Below, piece after piece: positions 44,309 through 52,564 of a stretch of 62,339 nt of DNA. Every line of letters starts with the position of its first letter. Positions within the stretch are counted from its first letter, which is position 1. The position numbers were made by a program, and so were the translations under genes. The DNA is from JAVBME01 sp031552765. GTDB taxonomy: Bacteria > Bacillota > Negativicutes > Acidaminococcales > JAISLQ01. The stretch covers positions 1 to 62,339 of the forward strand of contig JAVBME010000001.1 of assembly GCA_031552765.1 (NCBI GenBank). The letters run 5' to 3'. The notes under the pieces were generated by a model. That model was not told the DNA's origin. It saw only the letters and a program-made list of their open reading frames with translations, and searched no databases.

Positions 44309-46225
44309 ATGGCAGAAAACTCACCTGTACCATTCAGGCAATCAAAGGGGATTTGCGTAGATATCCCCGCAAACGTGACGGATTACCTAAAGCCTACCAT
44401 AACGTCCTCGGGTGTTGTTGTCGTAACTTCGGGGTGTACAGTGGTTCCGTATGCGGAAAACAGAGGTGTTCCAGGTTTTCCCCAGAACTTTGCGCCTCTT
44501 GAGGAGTTTGTGAATACGCCGAGAGGTGTTGCGCGGCTTGAAAAAAAGAAAACCCAGTATGTTCCATTGGGTAACTTCAACCTTCATCCGGTAGCGTGGA
44601 TTTTTTCGGTTTCAGGTAACACAATTCCCGCGAAAGCAAACAAAATCCGCTTTTTGGTGACAAGCGCTTTTGGCGAAGAAGAAGTTGTCTGCCCGGCTGA
44701 CAACGTGCAGATCTTATGGAAAGAAATAGCAAAAATTCCATGGATCAAACTGGAAGAAACGGGCAAGAACAGTAACCCGCACTTCGACAAATTGGTTGCG
44801 GGTTTATTGGAAAAATTCGCCGCCATGATGAAACAGGAGTACGAGTTTTTCACCGCCGGGTGGTTTGATGTCAACGGCAGGAAAATCTACCTCAGCGGGC
44901 GGTACGATTACGTAAAAAGCAGCCGGGTAGTGCCGGATGTAAGCTATCTGGACAAGCGAATGGTTTTTAACAGTGGCTTTTCCTTTCTTGCTGTTGGGAA
45001 AACCTCCGGTGCTCTGGAAGTGATGTTCTTGTTTTCCTTTCTGCCGTACCTGTTCCCTTTCTTTTCAGCATCTGGGGTTGTACCAGAGTCTGTATTGACG
45101 GTTGTTGGTCCTTCCAACAGTTTGAAAACATCCGTTTGCAAAGAACTGTTCAACCTTTTTGAAACTGACGAGGCAAAAAAACTATTTTCATTTGATAGTA
45201 CGCCGACTGCATTGGAATCAGCTGCCAAGCAGACCAGGCATGAAACATTGATAATTGATGATGTGGCGCCCCCTGACGGGAGTTGCAAAGAGCGATACAA
45301 AGCCGCGCTGGAGAAAGTCGCCCACATATCCCGGCTGTACGGTAACGGGATTGGAAAAGCCCGAAGTAAGAGCTGGGTGACGGGCGAAAATACGGCTACG
45401 TCCGTAGAAGGCACGGCAGTCATAACAGCGGAACTGCTGCAAGGTAGTTTTTCCACTCGCACCCGCCAACTCTGGGTTTGTGTAAATGAGCAGACTTTCG
45501 ATGTAAAAGCTTTAAGCGCATTTCAAAATGACCGCATGATCATGCGCAACTTTTTTGCACTGTTCATCCAGTTCCTTGAAAACAATTATGATGCCGTCAA
45601 CAGTTTTGTCCAAACCAAGCTTGCAGAAAACATGACTCTGTTGGAACAGAGGTCTTACGGTAGCGGCATAACTAAACCAAGGCTTGCCCGCAGTTTGGCT
45701 ATTATGATGACTGTTGTCGACGTTGTGGGCAAGTTTGCCGACTATGCGCTCGATGGTGAAGACATAGAGCCTTATGGCCGGCATAGGCAAACCTTTATGG
45801 CTGCTCTAGAATCGGCATTTGCCGATACCGAAATGGCCAGCAACGAACGGGATCCGGTTGACATCTTCCTTACACTGCTGGGCAGCCTTGTCGAGCAGGA
45901 AAAGGTCATGCTCACGAAAAGCAAGACTGATTTTAGCCGCAACTATAGCCACTATATTGGTTATTTTGAAGAGGAAAAAGGCATCCTTTGGCTGAAATCG
46001 GGCGATATTTTCGCGGCAGTGGTTGCGGCAGGCAACCGGCAAAGCATCGCCCTCAGCGAAAGCGAGAACACGCTTTATGCCAGGCTGAAAGAGCGTGGTA
46101 TCACTATATGTGATGCCAACAGCAACATCAAAAAAACCGGTTTTAAGGTAGGATCGCTCAATAAAAGGGTGAACCTGCTCGCTATAAAGGCGGGAAAAAT
46201 AAAATCATTAAGGGAGGATATTTAA
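44309..46225 (+). CDS. DUF927-like P-loop ATPase of the integrative element
   Basis: A 638-residue protein. A P-loop is seen near residue 267 as VVGPSNSLKTSVCKEL (GxxxxxKTS), followed by a Walker B-like LIIDDVAPP about 55 residues later, an arrangement found in DUF927/SF3-like helicase modules of mobile elements. The N-terminal 250 residues and the C-terminal 200 residues match nothing I recognise; the C-terminal end may bind DNA (FKVGSLNKRVNLLAIKAGKIKSLRE). Probable role: replication or DNA handling of the excised element. ATG at 44309 is chosen for AAGGAG 7 bp upstream; an in-frame ATG at 44261 has no such site. The stop is 1 bp before the next ATG. Confidence 0.6.
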   Translation: MAENSPVPFRQSKGICVDIPANVTDYLKPTITSSGVVVVTSGCTVVPYAENRGVPGFPQNFAPLEEFVNTPRGVARLEKKKTQYVPLGNFNLHPVAWIFSVSGNTIPAKANKIRFLVTSAFGEEEVVCPADNVQILWKEIAKIPWIKLEETGKNSNPHFDKLVAGLLEKFAAMMKQEYEFFTAGWFDVNGRKIYLSGRYDYVKSSRVVPDVSYLDKRMVFNSGFSFLAVGKTSGALEVMFLFSFLPYLFPFFSASGVVPESVLTVVGPSNSLKTSVCKELFNLFETDEAKKLFSFDSTPTALESAAKQTRHETLIIDDVAPPDGSCKERYKAALEKVAHISRLYGNGIGKARSKSWVTGENTATSVEGTAVITAELLQGSFSTRTRQLWVCVNEQTFDVKALSAFQNDRMIMRNFFALFIQFLENNYDAVNSFVQTKLAENMTLLEQRSYGSGITKPRLARSLAIMMTVVDVVGKFADYALDGEDIEPYGRHRQTFMAALESAFADTEMASNERDPVDIFLTLLGSLVEQEKVMLTKSKTDFSRNYSHYIGYFEEEKGILWLKSGDIFAAVVAAGNRQSIALSESENTLYARLKERGITICDANSNIKKTGFKVGSLNKRVNLLAIKAGKIKSLREDI

Positions 46226-46226
46226 A

Positions 46227-46622
46227 ATGACCAAAAATGTAACAAAAACAGCAAACAACGGAGCAGCAACGGAGGTGCTGCCAAATTTTCCCAAGGTGTA
46301 TGCGTGCCTTTGTTATGAAGGCGTATTCTACACCAACTCTTTTGACAACGCGTGCTATATAGCCAAGATCAATAACATGCACGTTGCCCAGATGTTCTGT
46401 TTCCAAGAAGAAATTTGGGCGCAGCACTGGCTGTATACGCAAAATCTTCGCTTTTTGTATATGGCCCAAGGTTTGCCGGAGGGAGATCTTTTCATGCTCC
46501 CGGCGTCTATTGTAATGAACAATGTTTACAAACAAGACACTGCACTGCTCTGTGCCATACAGAAGCGTCTCGACGAGTATAAGGCTATCTATGGCGGGTA
46601 TTCGCCGGGATTGCTGTTTTAA
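46227..46622 (+). CDS. Small protein of the integrative element, unknown
   Basis: A 131-residue protein that I do not recognise. It has a short polar N-terminus, then aromatic- and cysteine-containing sequence with YACLCYEGVFYTNSF, AKINNMHVAQMFCF and LDEYKAIYGGYSPG near the end. No transmembrane segment or signal. It is read from the ATG directly after the ATPase stop with AAGGGAGGA upstream, so the two are translationally linked. May be an accessory replication or regulation protein. Confidence 0.55.
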   Translation: MTKNVTKTANNGAATEVLPNFPKVYACLCYEGVFYTNSFDNACYIAKINNMHVAQMFCFQEEIWAQHWLYTQNLRFLYMAQGLPEGDLFMLPASIVMNNVYKQDTALLCAIQKRLDEYKAIYGGYSPGLLF

Positions 46623-46645
46623 AAATGAATAAGGAGGAAATAAAC

Positions 46646-46867
46646 ATGAATGAAGCAGAAAAAACGGCGATCGCCAACGAACTGTTGACGACTCAGGAGG
46701 TCGTTGACGAGATCTTTGAAGGCAAGGTCGCCTACGGCACCTTGCTCCTCATGGTGCGCCGCGGCGAATTGCCCGCCAAGAAAATCGGCATAAAATACTT
46801 TTTTTCACGCAAGGCGCTGGAAAAATGGAAAGAAAAGAGTCTGACAACGCCTAATTGGGCGGGATAA
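46646..46867 (+). CDS. Excisionase-like helix-turn-helix protein
   Basis: A 73-residue protein of the excisionase/MerR-like HTH_17 type: LLTTQEVVDEIFEGKVAYGTLLLMVRRGELPAKKIGIKYFFSRKALEKWKE. The pattern of a helix-turn-helix, a basic recognition helix and a wing ending with FSRKALEKW is the one seen for element-coded Xis proteins, which direct integrase to excise. AAGGAGGA precedes ATG 46646. It lies 57 bp before the integrase. Confidence 0.78.
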   Translation: MNEAEKTAIANELLTTQEVVDEIFEGKVAYGTLLLMVRRGELPAKKIGIKYFFSRKALEKWKEKSLTTPNWAG

Positions 46868-46879
46868 CAGACCGATTGG

Positions 46880-46899
46880 GGCGGGGTTTTATCCCCGCC
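46880..46899 (+). other. Hairpin between excisionase and integrase
   Basis: GGCGGGG, loop TTTTAT, CCCCGCC. No T-tract follows, so it may moderate integrase expression rather than end transcription. Confidence 0.55.
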
Positions 46900-46924
46900 T
46901 CATAAATAAAAGGAGTGACTTAAT

Positions 46925-48133
46925 ATGGCAGGCAGCAAAAAAGAAAGGAGCCCCGGCAAGTGGGAACTGTGCGTATCCCACGGCTATGACAGGAAAGGCC
47001 GGCAGATAAGAAAATACAAGACGGTACTAGTACGCACTCCGGCCGCCGCCGACAAAGAATTGGCCAAATTTTTTACCGAAGTGACCGGGCTGCCGGTTAT
47101 GCGCAGCGGACGGCTGATGTTTGAGGACTTTGTGCAGGTGTGGCGACGCAGGCATCAGGTCACGCTCAGCGGCAAGACGCAAGAACGTAACGAACAAATG
47201 CTTACAGCCCGTATACTGCCGGCATTCAGGGCTTTTCAGCTCGACAAAGTGAAGAAAGAAAACATCTTGCAGTTTATCGACGAACTAAAAAACAGCTGCC
47301 AGCGGCTTGATAACAGGCCACAGGACGGATTGTCCGACACCACGGTAAGAATGCATTACGGCCTGTTGCGTAATATTTTTAATAAAGCGGTGCGCTGGCA
47401 CTATTTAAGCGTCAGTCCCTGCATGTACATCGGCAAAGAAGATTTGCCCAGGTGCAGCGCAAAGCGGTTTCCCGTCTATCAGGAGCAGCATTTGAGATTG
47501 TTTTTGCAAAAAGTCAATGCGCTAAAAGACGATATGACCAGTATCAGATACAAACTCATGGTCTATCTGGCGCTTTTGACCGGTGCCCGCAGGGGAGAAT
47601 GGTCGGTTTTGACTTACAATGACATAGACGGCCTGAATAAAACAGTCAGCATAAACAAAGCCGGCGAGGTGCTGAAAAACAACAAGCTTTCCATAAAAAA
47701 GCCAAAGACGGCAACTTCGGTCCGTGTCATCAATGTTGACGATTTGTTGCTGGAGTTCGTTGCCCGGCATAAAAAGTACCAAGACGCTTATCTGACGAGA
47801 AAAGGCTACACCAATCCAGCCGGCTATCTTTTTATCGCCAAACCGGCGGTAGGGGAGACAAAAGTAACGCAGGGCGACCCGTCGGCTTTTTACAGCTGGC
47901 TCAAAAGATTTTGCCCCCGGCATGGCTTGCCGCGTATAACAGTGCATTCTTTTCGGCATATGGCGGCAACCTATGCCTTGACGGCGGGAGTTGCGCTGAC
48001 AGATGTGCAGCACATGCTCGGCCATGCCAGCCTTTCCACAACCGCCATTTATCTTCACTCACTTGAGGCGAAAAGAAAAGAAGCGGCGCAGCTTTTGACC
48101 GGAGCGGTAACAAAACTGCTTGCGGACGATTAA
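46925..48133 (+). CDS. int: Tyrosine recombinase/integrase
   Basis: A 402-residue phage-type integrase. N-terminal arm-binding region (basic, about 1-60), SAM-like core-binding domain (about 65-175), and catalytic domain (about 190-395) with the first Arg in LLTGARRGEW, HxxR in VHSFRHMAA, His in MLGHASLSTT and the nucleophile Tyr in AIYLHSL. It drives insertion and excision of the element. Its stop is followed 7 bp later by the 151-bp repeat that also occurs at 61607, and the repeat region has several ACGTCC/GCGTCC and CGGACGC boxes that could be arm sites (inference). Confidence 0.93.
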   Translation: MAGSKKERSPGKWELCVSHGYDRKGRQIRKYKTVLVRTPAAADKELAKFFTEVTGLPVMRSGRLMFEDFVQVWRRRHQVTLSGKTQERNEQMLTARILPAFRAFQLDKVKKENILQFIDELKNSCQRLDNRPQDGLSDTTVRMHYGLLRNIFNKAVRWHYLSVSPCMYIGKEDLPRCSAKRFPVYQEQHLRLFLQKVNALKDDMTSIRYKLMVYLALLTGARRGEWSVLTYNDIDGLNKTVSINKAGEVLKNNKLSIKKPKTATSVRVINVDDLLLEFVARHKKYQDAYLTRKGYTNPAGYLFIAKPAVGETKVTQGDPSAFYSWLKRFCPRHGLPRITVHSFRHMAATYALTAGVALTDVQHMLGHASLSTTAIYLHSLEAKRKEAAQLLTGAVTKLLADD

Positions 48134-48140
48134 AGGAGAC

Positions 48141-48291
48141 GTCCTCAAAAGCGTCCGCAAAACACGTCCAAAAAAGAAAATAGTGGGTATATGCCAGTAA
48201 AATAAGGCGCTTTTTTATGTGTCGGACGCATCGGCGGACATAGCAAAGGGCAGAAGGAGTTATGCACTCTTTCTGCCCTTAAGTTGTTTTT
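48141..48291. repeat. 151-bp repeat, left copy, with degenerate DUF4143 tail
   Basis: About 93% identical (10 mismatches counted by eye) to 61607-61757 in the same orientation. Contains ACGTCC/GCGTCC boxes near 48139, 48151 and 48165, the opposite CGGACGC near 48223, and a 14-bp hairpin (48246-48259 with 48267-48280; one GU pair) before TTGTTTTT, which can terminate the integrase transcript. From 48284 on it continues with ATCTATAGG, homologous to the DUF4143 3' end at 61820, as if 62 bp had been lost between two TYGTTTTT boxes. Confidence 0.85.
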
Positions 48292-48392
48292 ATCTATAGG
48301 CATAAGAAGTCATATAATATATTGCAATTTGTTGCTTGATGATGCTACGATGGTTTTATAGTGGTGCATAATTTTTAGGAGGTCGTGTAACG

Positions 48393-50249
48393 GTGGAAAA
48401 TTCGCGCTGTCTTTATTTGGTACCTTCGTTATCAATGCTTGAGTATACCAAGCGCGTGCTGAAAGCTGAAAAACTGGACATCATCGTTGAACACGGCATA
48501 CTGCAAAGCGCTGTGGAAATGGTCCGCGAGTATTTGCCTAAAGGTATAGAGGTAGTTGTTGCCAGGGGCAAGACCAGCCGCGCGGTAACTGACGCCAACC
48601 TCGGAGTGTCTGTTGTTGAGTTGCCTATCACTGCGTTTGATCTTTTATATGCTATGGACAAAGCAAAAGTTTATGGCAATAAAGTAGCCGTAGTCGCTTT
48701 TCAGTCTATGGTATTGGGTATAGAATCTGTTGCGCGAATAATGGGTGTGGATATTGGCTTTTTCTTTATCGACAAAGGAGAAGAAACCGAAGCCGTAGTC
48801 GCAAAAGCAATAAGCGAAGGCTATAATGTCATTTTAGGCGGCACACTGACCGTTACGGCTGCAAAAGCCTTAAAGGTGCCGGCAGCTTTTATCGAAAGTG
48901 GAAAAGAGTCAATCCTGCAGGCTGCGTATGAAGCTTTGCGGGTAGGCAAGGCGATTGAAAAAGAAAAATATAAGCGAGAGATGTTTGCTGCTGTTGTTGA
49001 TTATGCAAGCGACGGCATTATTACAGTGGACACGGAGGGAATTATTACAAGTATAAATCCAAGAGCAAGCAAAATCACCAAATTTAAAAATGCCATTGGC
49101 TACAATATCAAAACATTGTGGCCAGGATTACAACTAGATAAAACGATGAAAAATCATCAACCAGAGCTAAATCAGATAGTGGAACTACATGGCACACAAG
49201 TTTATTGCAGCAAACTGCCAGTAATGGTAAACGGACATTTTGGGGGAGCGGTTGTAAATTTCCAGGAAATAAGCAGAATACAGCAGCTAGAAGCTTCTAT
49301 CCGCAAAGAAATTTATGCTAAAGGCCATATAGCACGCATGACTTTTGAAAATATCTGGGGCAACAGCTTGCAAATAAACAAGGCCATAGAAATGGCTAAA
49401 GAATATGCCATTACTGATTCCAATATTTTGCTGCTTGGCGAAACCGGTACTGGTAAAGAAGTATTTGCGCAAAGCATCCATAATCATAGTATAAGAAAAA
49501 AAGGTCCGTTTGTAGCCGTCAATTGTGCGGCACTGCCCAGCCAACTGCTGGAAAGTGAATTGTTCGGCTACGTAAAAGGTGCCTTCACCGGCGCAAACAA
49601 AGAAGGCAAACCAGGTTTGTTTGAGTTGGCCCATGGAGGAACGATTTTTCTCGATGAAATAGCGGAACTTGACTATGTAAACCAGGGACGGCTGCTTAGG
49701 GTGCTGCAGGAGCGGACGGTTGTGCGGCTGGGCAGTGATACGGTAGTACCGGTGAATGTACGGATAATTGCGGCGACCAATAAAGATTTGAACATGGCGG
49801 TCAGTGAAAAAACCTTCCGAGACGACCTGTTCTACCGTCTGAATGTATTAAAACTAGCCTTGCCGCCTCTGCGCGAACGCAAGAGTGATATAAAAGAATA
49901 TGCCAACAAATATATGGAATACTACACAACATTTGATACGGGGAAAAATTTTTCTAAAGGGGCGGTCAAACTTTTAGAACGTTTCGACTGGCCTGGCAAC
50001 ATACGGCAGTTGCAAAACACGATCCAGCGGGTGTCCGTTCTAAGTAAAAATAAAATGATCAGTGAAGCGGAGGTTGCCCAATGCCTTGACATGATCGAAA
50101 CAAAAACCAACAAAACCAGCTTGGCGCAAGAGATTGACGAAATATTGGAGGCGCTCAAAAAAGCTAAGGGAAAACAAAGCGAAGCCGCAAAAATACTAGG
50201 CATAAACAGGTCCACACTGTGGCGAAAAATGCAGCGGCTGGGAATTTGA
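48393..50249 (+). CDS. PrpR-type sigma-54-dependent activator
   Basis: A 618-residue enhancer-binding protein. The N-terminal domain (about 1-190) is PrpR_N-like, a ligand-binding domain known from propionate catabolism (PrpR binds 2-methylcitrate). A PAS domain follows (about 195-300, with SDGIITVDTEGIITSINPRA). The AAA+ domain has Walker A GETGTGKE (349-356), the sigma-54 contact GAFTGA (396-401), and Walker B in GGTIFLDEIAEL. A Fis-type HTH ends it (LGINRSTLWRKMQRLGI). It is transcribed with the cluster it is likely to activate, 418 bp before the first enzyme. GTG start with AGGAGGT upstream. The ligand may be a branched di- or tricarboxylate (inference). Confidence 0.92.
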   Translation: MENSRCLYLVPSLSMLEYTKRVLKAEKLDIIVEHGILQSAVEMVREYLPKGIEVVVARGKTSRAVTDANLGVSVVELPITAFDLLYAMDKAKVYGNKVAVVAFQSMVLGIESVARIMGVDIGFFFIDKGEETEAVVAKAISEGYNVILGGTLTVTAAKALKVPAAFIESGKESILQAAYEALRVGKAIEKEKYKREMFAAVVDYASDGIITVDTEGIITSINPRASKITKFKNAIGYNIKTLWPGLQLDKTMKNHQPELNQIVELHGTQVYCSKLPVMVNGHFGGAVVNFQEISRIQQLEASIRKEIYAKGHIARMTFENIWGNSLQINKAIEMAKEYAITDSNILLLGETGTGKEVFAQSIHNHSIRKKGPFVAVNCAALPSQLLESELFGYVKGAFTGANKEGKPGLFELAHGGTIFLDEIAELDYVNQGRLLRVLQERTVVRLGSDTVVPVNVRIIAATNKDLNMAVSEKTFRDDLFYRLNVLKLALPPLRERKSDIKEYANKYMEYYTTFDTGKNFSKGAVKLLERFDWPGNIRQLQNTIQRVSVLSKNKMISEAEVAQCLDMIETKTNKTSLAQEIDEILEALKKAKGKQSEAAKILGINRSTLWRKMQRLGI

Positions 50250-50667
50250 TACATGACAAAAAGAACTGTGCAAGCAGTTCTTTTTTTGATGCACAAAACA
50301 AAGAAAAAAACCCTAAATATTAATGTTTTTATTTATAAAGTGATGTGAATCACATTGTAAATGCATCAATGTTGCAACTTTTTGCGTCTGATTGATGCGT
50401 TTATTTTTTTATGCACATTTTTTCGCAACGCATATGTTGAAATATTCAGATAATTGCACGCTTTTTTAATGGTTCAAATTTGGCATCCATTTTGCTTATT
50501 TAGAAACCGACAAGTAAATCGTGCCAAAAGAGAATGTCTTCTCTTTGAAAAAATTTATGAGGAGGTTTGAAGAAAAGGCATCACTGCTGAAAATATCGGC
50601 ATTCAAATTGAGAGCGGCATTTTCTTATAAGGAAATACTTGATTGAGCAAAACGGAGGTGCTAGTTA
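50250..50667. promoter_or_regulatory. Control region of the glutamate mutase cluster
   Basis: 418 bp. ATGTGA-A-TCACAT (50343-50355) is a tight palindrome. GCATCAAT (50363-50370) and ATTGATGC (50391-50398) form an 8-bp inverted repeat with GTTGCAAC between, a likely upstream activator site about 85-120 bp before the -24 element. The sigma-54 promoter is listed apart. The leader of about 160 nt holds AGAG/CTCT inverted repeats, and an unsupported 29-codon frame (50557-50646). Confidence 0.65.
50481..50496 (+). promoter_or_regulatory. Sigma-54 (-24/-12) promoter
   Basis: TGGCAT (50481-50486), 5 bp, TTGCT (50492-50496); GG and GC are exactly 10 bp apart, as needed for sigma-54. It lies 3' of the gene for a sigma-54 activator and before the aconitase-like genes. 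Confidence 0.88.
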
Positions 50668-51930
50668 GTGGCAATGCATGCAACGCACAAGATACTTGCA
50701 GCGGCTGCTGGCGTTGACAAAGTCCAGCCGGGAGAAATTGTCAAAGCTAAAGTTGATTTGGCAGGAATTAATGACATTTATTTAATGGTCGCCAATGTAT
50801 TCGAAGAAATGGGCGGAAAACAAGTGTGGGATCCGGAAAAAGTTTTCATTTTTATGGACCACAACGCTCCCAGTCCGACTATAAAGGGAGCAGATAACCA
50901 AAAAAAATTCAGAGAGTTTGCCAAAAAGTACAATATCCCCAATGTCTACGAAATCAACCGTGGTATTTGTCATCTGGCTCTGCGCGAAAATGGTTTGATC
51001 AAGCCAAGCGACATCGTAATTATCACGGATTCACACACAACAACACACGGAGCTTTCGGGGCTTTCAGTACTGGTGTTGGCTCGACGGACATGGCGATGA
51101 TCCTGCTGGAAGGGGAACTTTGGATCAGGGTGCCCGATGTAGTTAATGTTGTATTGAACGGCAAACTAAAACCGGGGGTAATGGCCAAAGATGCTGCACT
51201 GATGGTTTTGGGGCAACTAGGAACGGATTTTGCCAATTACAAAGTAATAGAATTTTCCGGTACAGCAGTTGACGAAATGTCGCTTGACGAGCGTTTTGTA
51301 CTTACCAATATGGCTGTTGAAATGGGTGCCAAAACAACCTACATCAAGCCGGACAAAAAGACCGTCGATTATGTGAAAGAACGCACTGACAAACCTTTTA
51401 AAACGTATGAAACAGACCGTGATTACGAATACGTAAATACCTTCACATTTGATGTTTCGGATTTGCAGCCTCAAGTGGCTTTACCGCATGCTGTAGACAA
51501 TGTAAAACCCATTTCTGAAGTAACGGACAAAAAGAAAGTCGACCAGGTATTCTTGGGTTCATGCACCGGCGGCAAATTTGAAGACATCGAAACGGCAGCC
51601 AAAATTATGCGAGGTAAAAAACTTGCTGCCGGCACACGCATGATAGTAACGATGGGCTCGGAAGAAATTTTAAGAAAAGCCATCGAAAACGGCTACTACC
51701 AGATATTACTTGATGCCGGTGCGGCTATTACCACACCAGGTTGCGGAGCCTGCTTCGGAGGCCATTCGGGACTTTTAGCCGATGGAGAAGTTTGTGTGTC
51801 GACTTCAAATCGTAACTTCATAGGACGAATGGGCAGCGACCAGGCGGAACTTTATCTGGTTTCTCCCATTGTTGCAGCGTTGACGGCAATAAACGGTGTG
51901 CTTACCGCACCGGAAACTGCAAGCAAGTAA
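50668..51930 (+). CDS. Aconitase-family (LeuC/homoaconitase-like) dehydratase, large subunit
   Basis: A 420-residue [4Fe-4S] hydro-lyase subunit of the LeuC/HacA type, close in length to isopropylmalate isomerase and to 2,3-dimethylmalate dehydratase. Cluster ligands: C299 in FLGSCTGGK and C359/C362 in TTPGCGACFGGHSG. Substrate region: TDSHTTTHGAFGAFSTGVGSTDM near 121-142. Partner: the small subunit 15 bp downstream. Because no leuA or leuB is present and the gene sits behind a sigma-54 promoter in a catabolic cluster, leucine biosynthesis is unlikely. Plausible reactions are hydration/dehydration of mesaconate, citraconate or methylmalate (inference). GTG start with GGAGGT upstream. Confidence 0.88.
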   Translation: MAMHATHKILAAAAGVDKVQPGEIVKAKVDLAGINDIYLMVANVFEEMGGKQVWDPEKVFIFMDHNAPSPTIKGADNQKKFREFAKKYNIPNVYEINRGICHLALRENGLIKPSDIVIITDSHTTTHGAFGAFSTGVGSTDMAMILLEGELWIRVPDVVNVVLNGKLKPGVMAKDAALMVLGQLGTDFANYKVIEFSGTAVDEMSLDERFVLTNMAVEMGAKTTYIKPDKKTVDYVKERTDKPFKTYETDRDYEYVNTFTFDVSDLQPQVALPHAVDNVKPISEVTDKKKVDQVFLGSCTGGKFEDIETAAKIMRGKKLAAGTRMIVTMGSEEILRKAIENGYYQILLDAGAAITTPGCGACFGGHSGLLADGEVCVSTSNRNFIGRMGSDQAELYLVSPIVAALTAINGVLTAPETASK

Positions 51931-51945
51931 AGCGAGGTGCGTGTT

Positions 51946-52458
51946 ATGAGTAAGATTAGCGGAAAAGCAGTTGTATACAACTATGACGATGTAAGTACAG
52001 ACCAAATTTACCCAGGCGGCTACATTAACGAAACAGAACCGGAAAAAATGGCCAATTATGTACTTACCGGAGCGGACAAAACCTTGAAAGATCGTATTCG
52101 CAACGGCGGCAATATTTTGATTACCGGCAACAATTTTGGCTGTGGCTCAAGCCGGGAACAGGCGGTGCTTTCGCTGAAGGCATGCGGAGTGGATGTTGTT
52201 GTGGCCAAATCGGCAGGCCGCATCTGGTATAGGAATGCGATTAATCTGGCGCTTCCTGTTATCATTTGCAACAATGCCGCTGACGAGATAAAAGAAGGCG
52301 AAGCGCTGGAAGTCGATCTTGCTTCAGGGGTAATAAAAAACACCAGTACAGGCAAAGAATTCCAAGGAGAGCCGTTATCAGAATTTGTTATGAATATTTT
52401 CCTTAACGGCGGAGTTATGCCGATGATGCAGCGCAAACTGGGAGCAATAGGCAAATAA
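51946..52458 (+). CDS. Aconitase-family (LeuD-like) dehydratase, small subunit
   Basis: A 170-residue swivel-domain subunit. GNNFGCGSSREQA is the conserved LeuD/HacB motif. The specificity loop, which reads YLRT in homoaconitase or YLVx in isopropylmalate isomerase, here reads YINE (residues 26-29, after DVSTDQIYPGG), so a different substrate is expected. The start at 51946 is 8 bp after GAGG. The C-terminus has GGVMPMMQRKLG. Followed by the DASS carrier after 106 bp. Confidence 0.88.
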   Translation: MSKISGKAVVYNYDDVSTDQIYPGGYINETEPEKMANYVLTGADKTLKDRIRNGGNILITGNNFGCGSSREQAVLSLKACGVDVVVAKSAGRIWYRNAINLALPVIICNNAADEIKEGEALEVDLASGVIKNTSTGKEFQGEPLSEFVMNIFLNGGVMPMMQRKLGAIGK

Positions 52459-52564
52459 AACGCTGTATAGGGCAGCGGAACATTCTGCCAATTATCTATC
52501 ACTTCTACTGCTCTATCCATGTTGTTTCGGGATATTGCGCAATAAAAAAGTGAGGAGAATGCAT

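Larger units (their letters stand above)
43972..48140 (+). mobile_element. Small integrative element beside tRNA-Thr (boundaries approximate)
   Basis: About 4.2 kb between tRNA-Thr and the 151-bp repeat: an ATPase/DUF927-like protein, a small unknown protein, an excisionase-like HTH and a tyrosine recombinase, all rightward and closely spaced. No phage structural or conjugation genes are seen, so it looks like a minimal satellite or plasmid-like integrating unit. The integrase is at the end away from the tRNA. I could not find a second copy of the tRNA 3' end nearby, so the attachment core is not fixed. Confidence 0.6.

Noticed and set aside
50557..50646. 29-codon leader peptide before the LeuC-like gene
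   Set aside because: It lacks a ribosome site at its ATG and shows no regulatory codon run; GAGGAGG within it is followed by no spaced start.
50668..52458. Leucine-biosynthetic leuCD
   Set aside because: No leuA/leuB next to it, a sigma-54 promoter and catabolic neighbours, and the specificity loop YINE differs from the isopropylmalate type.
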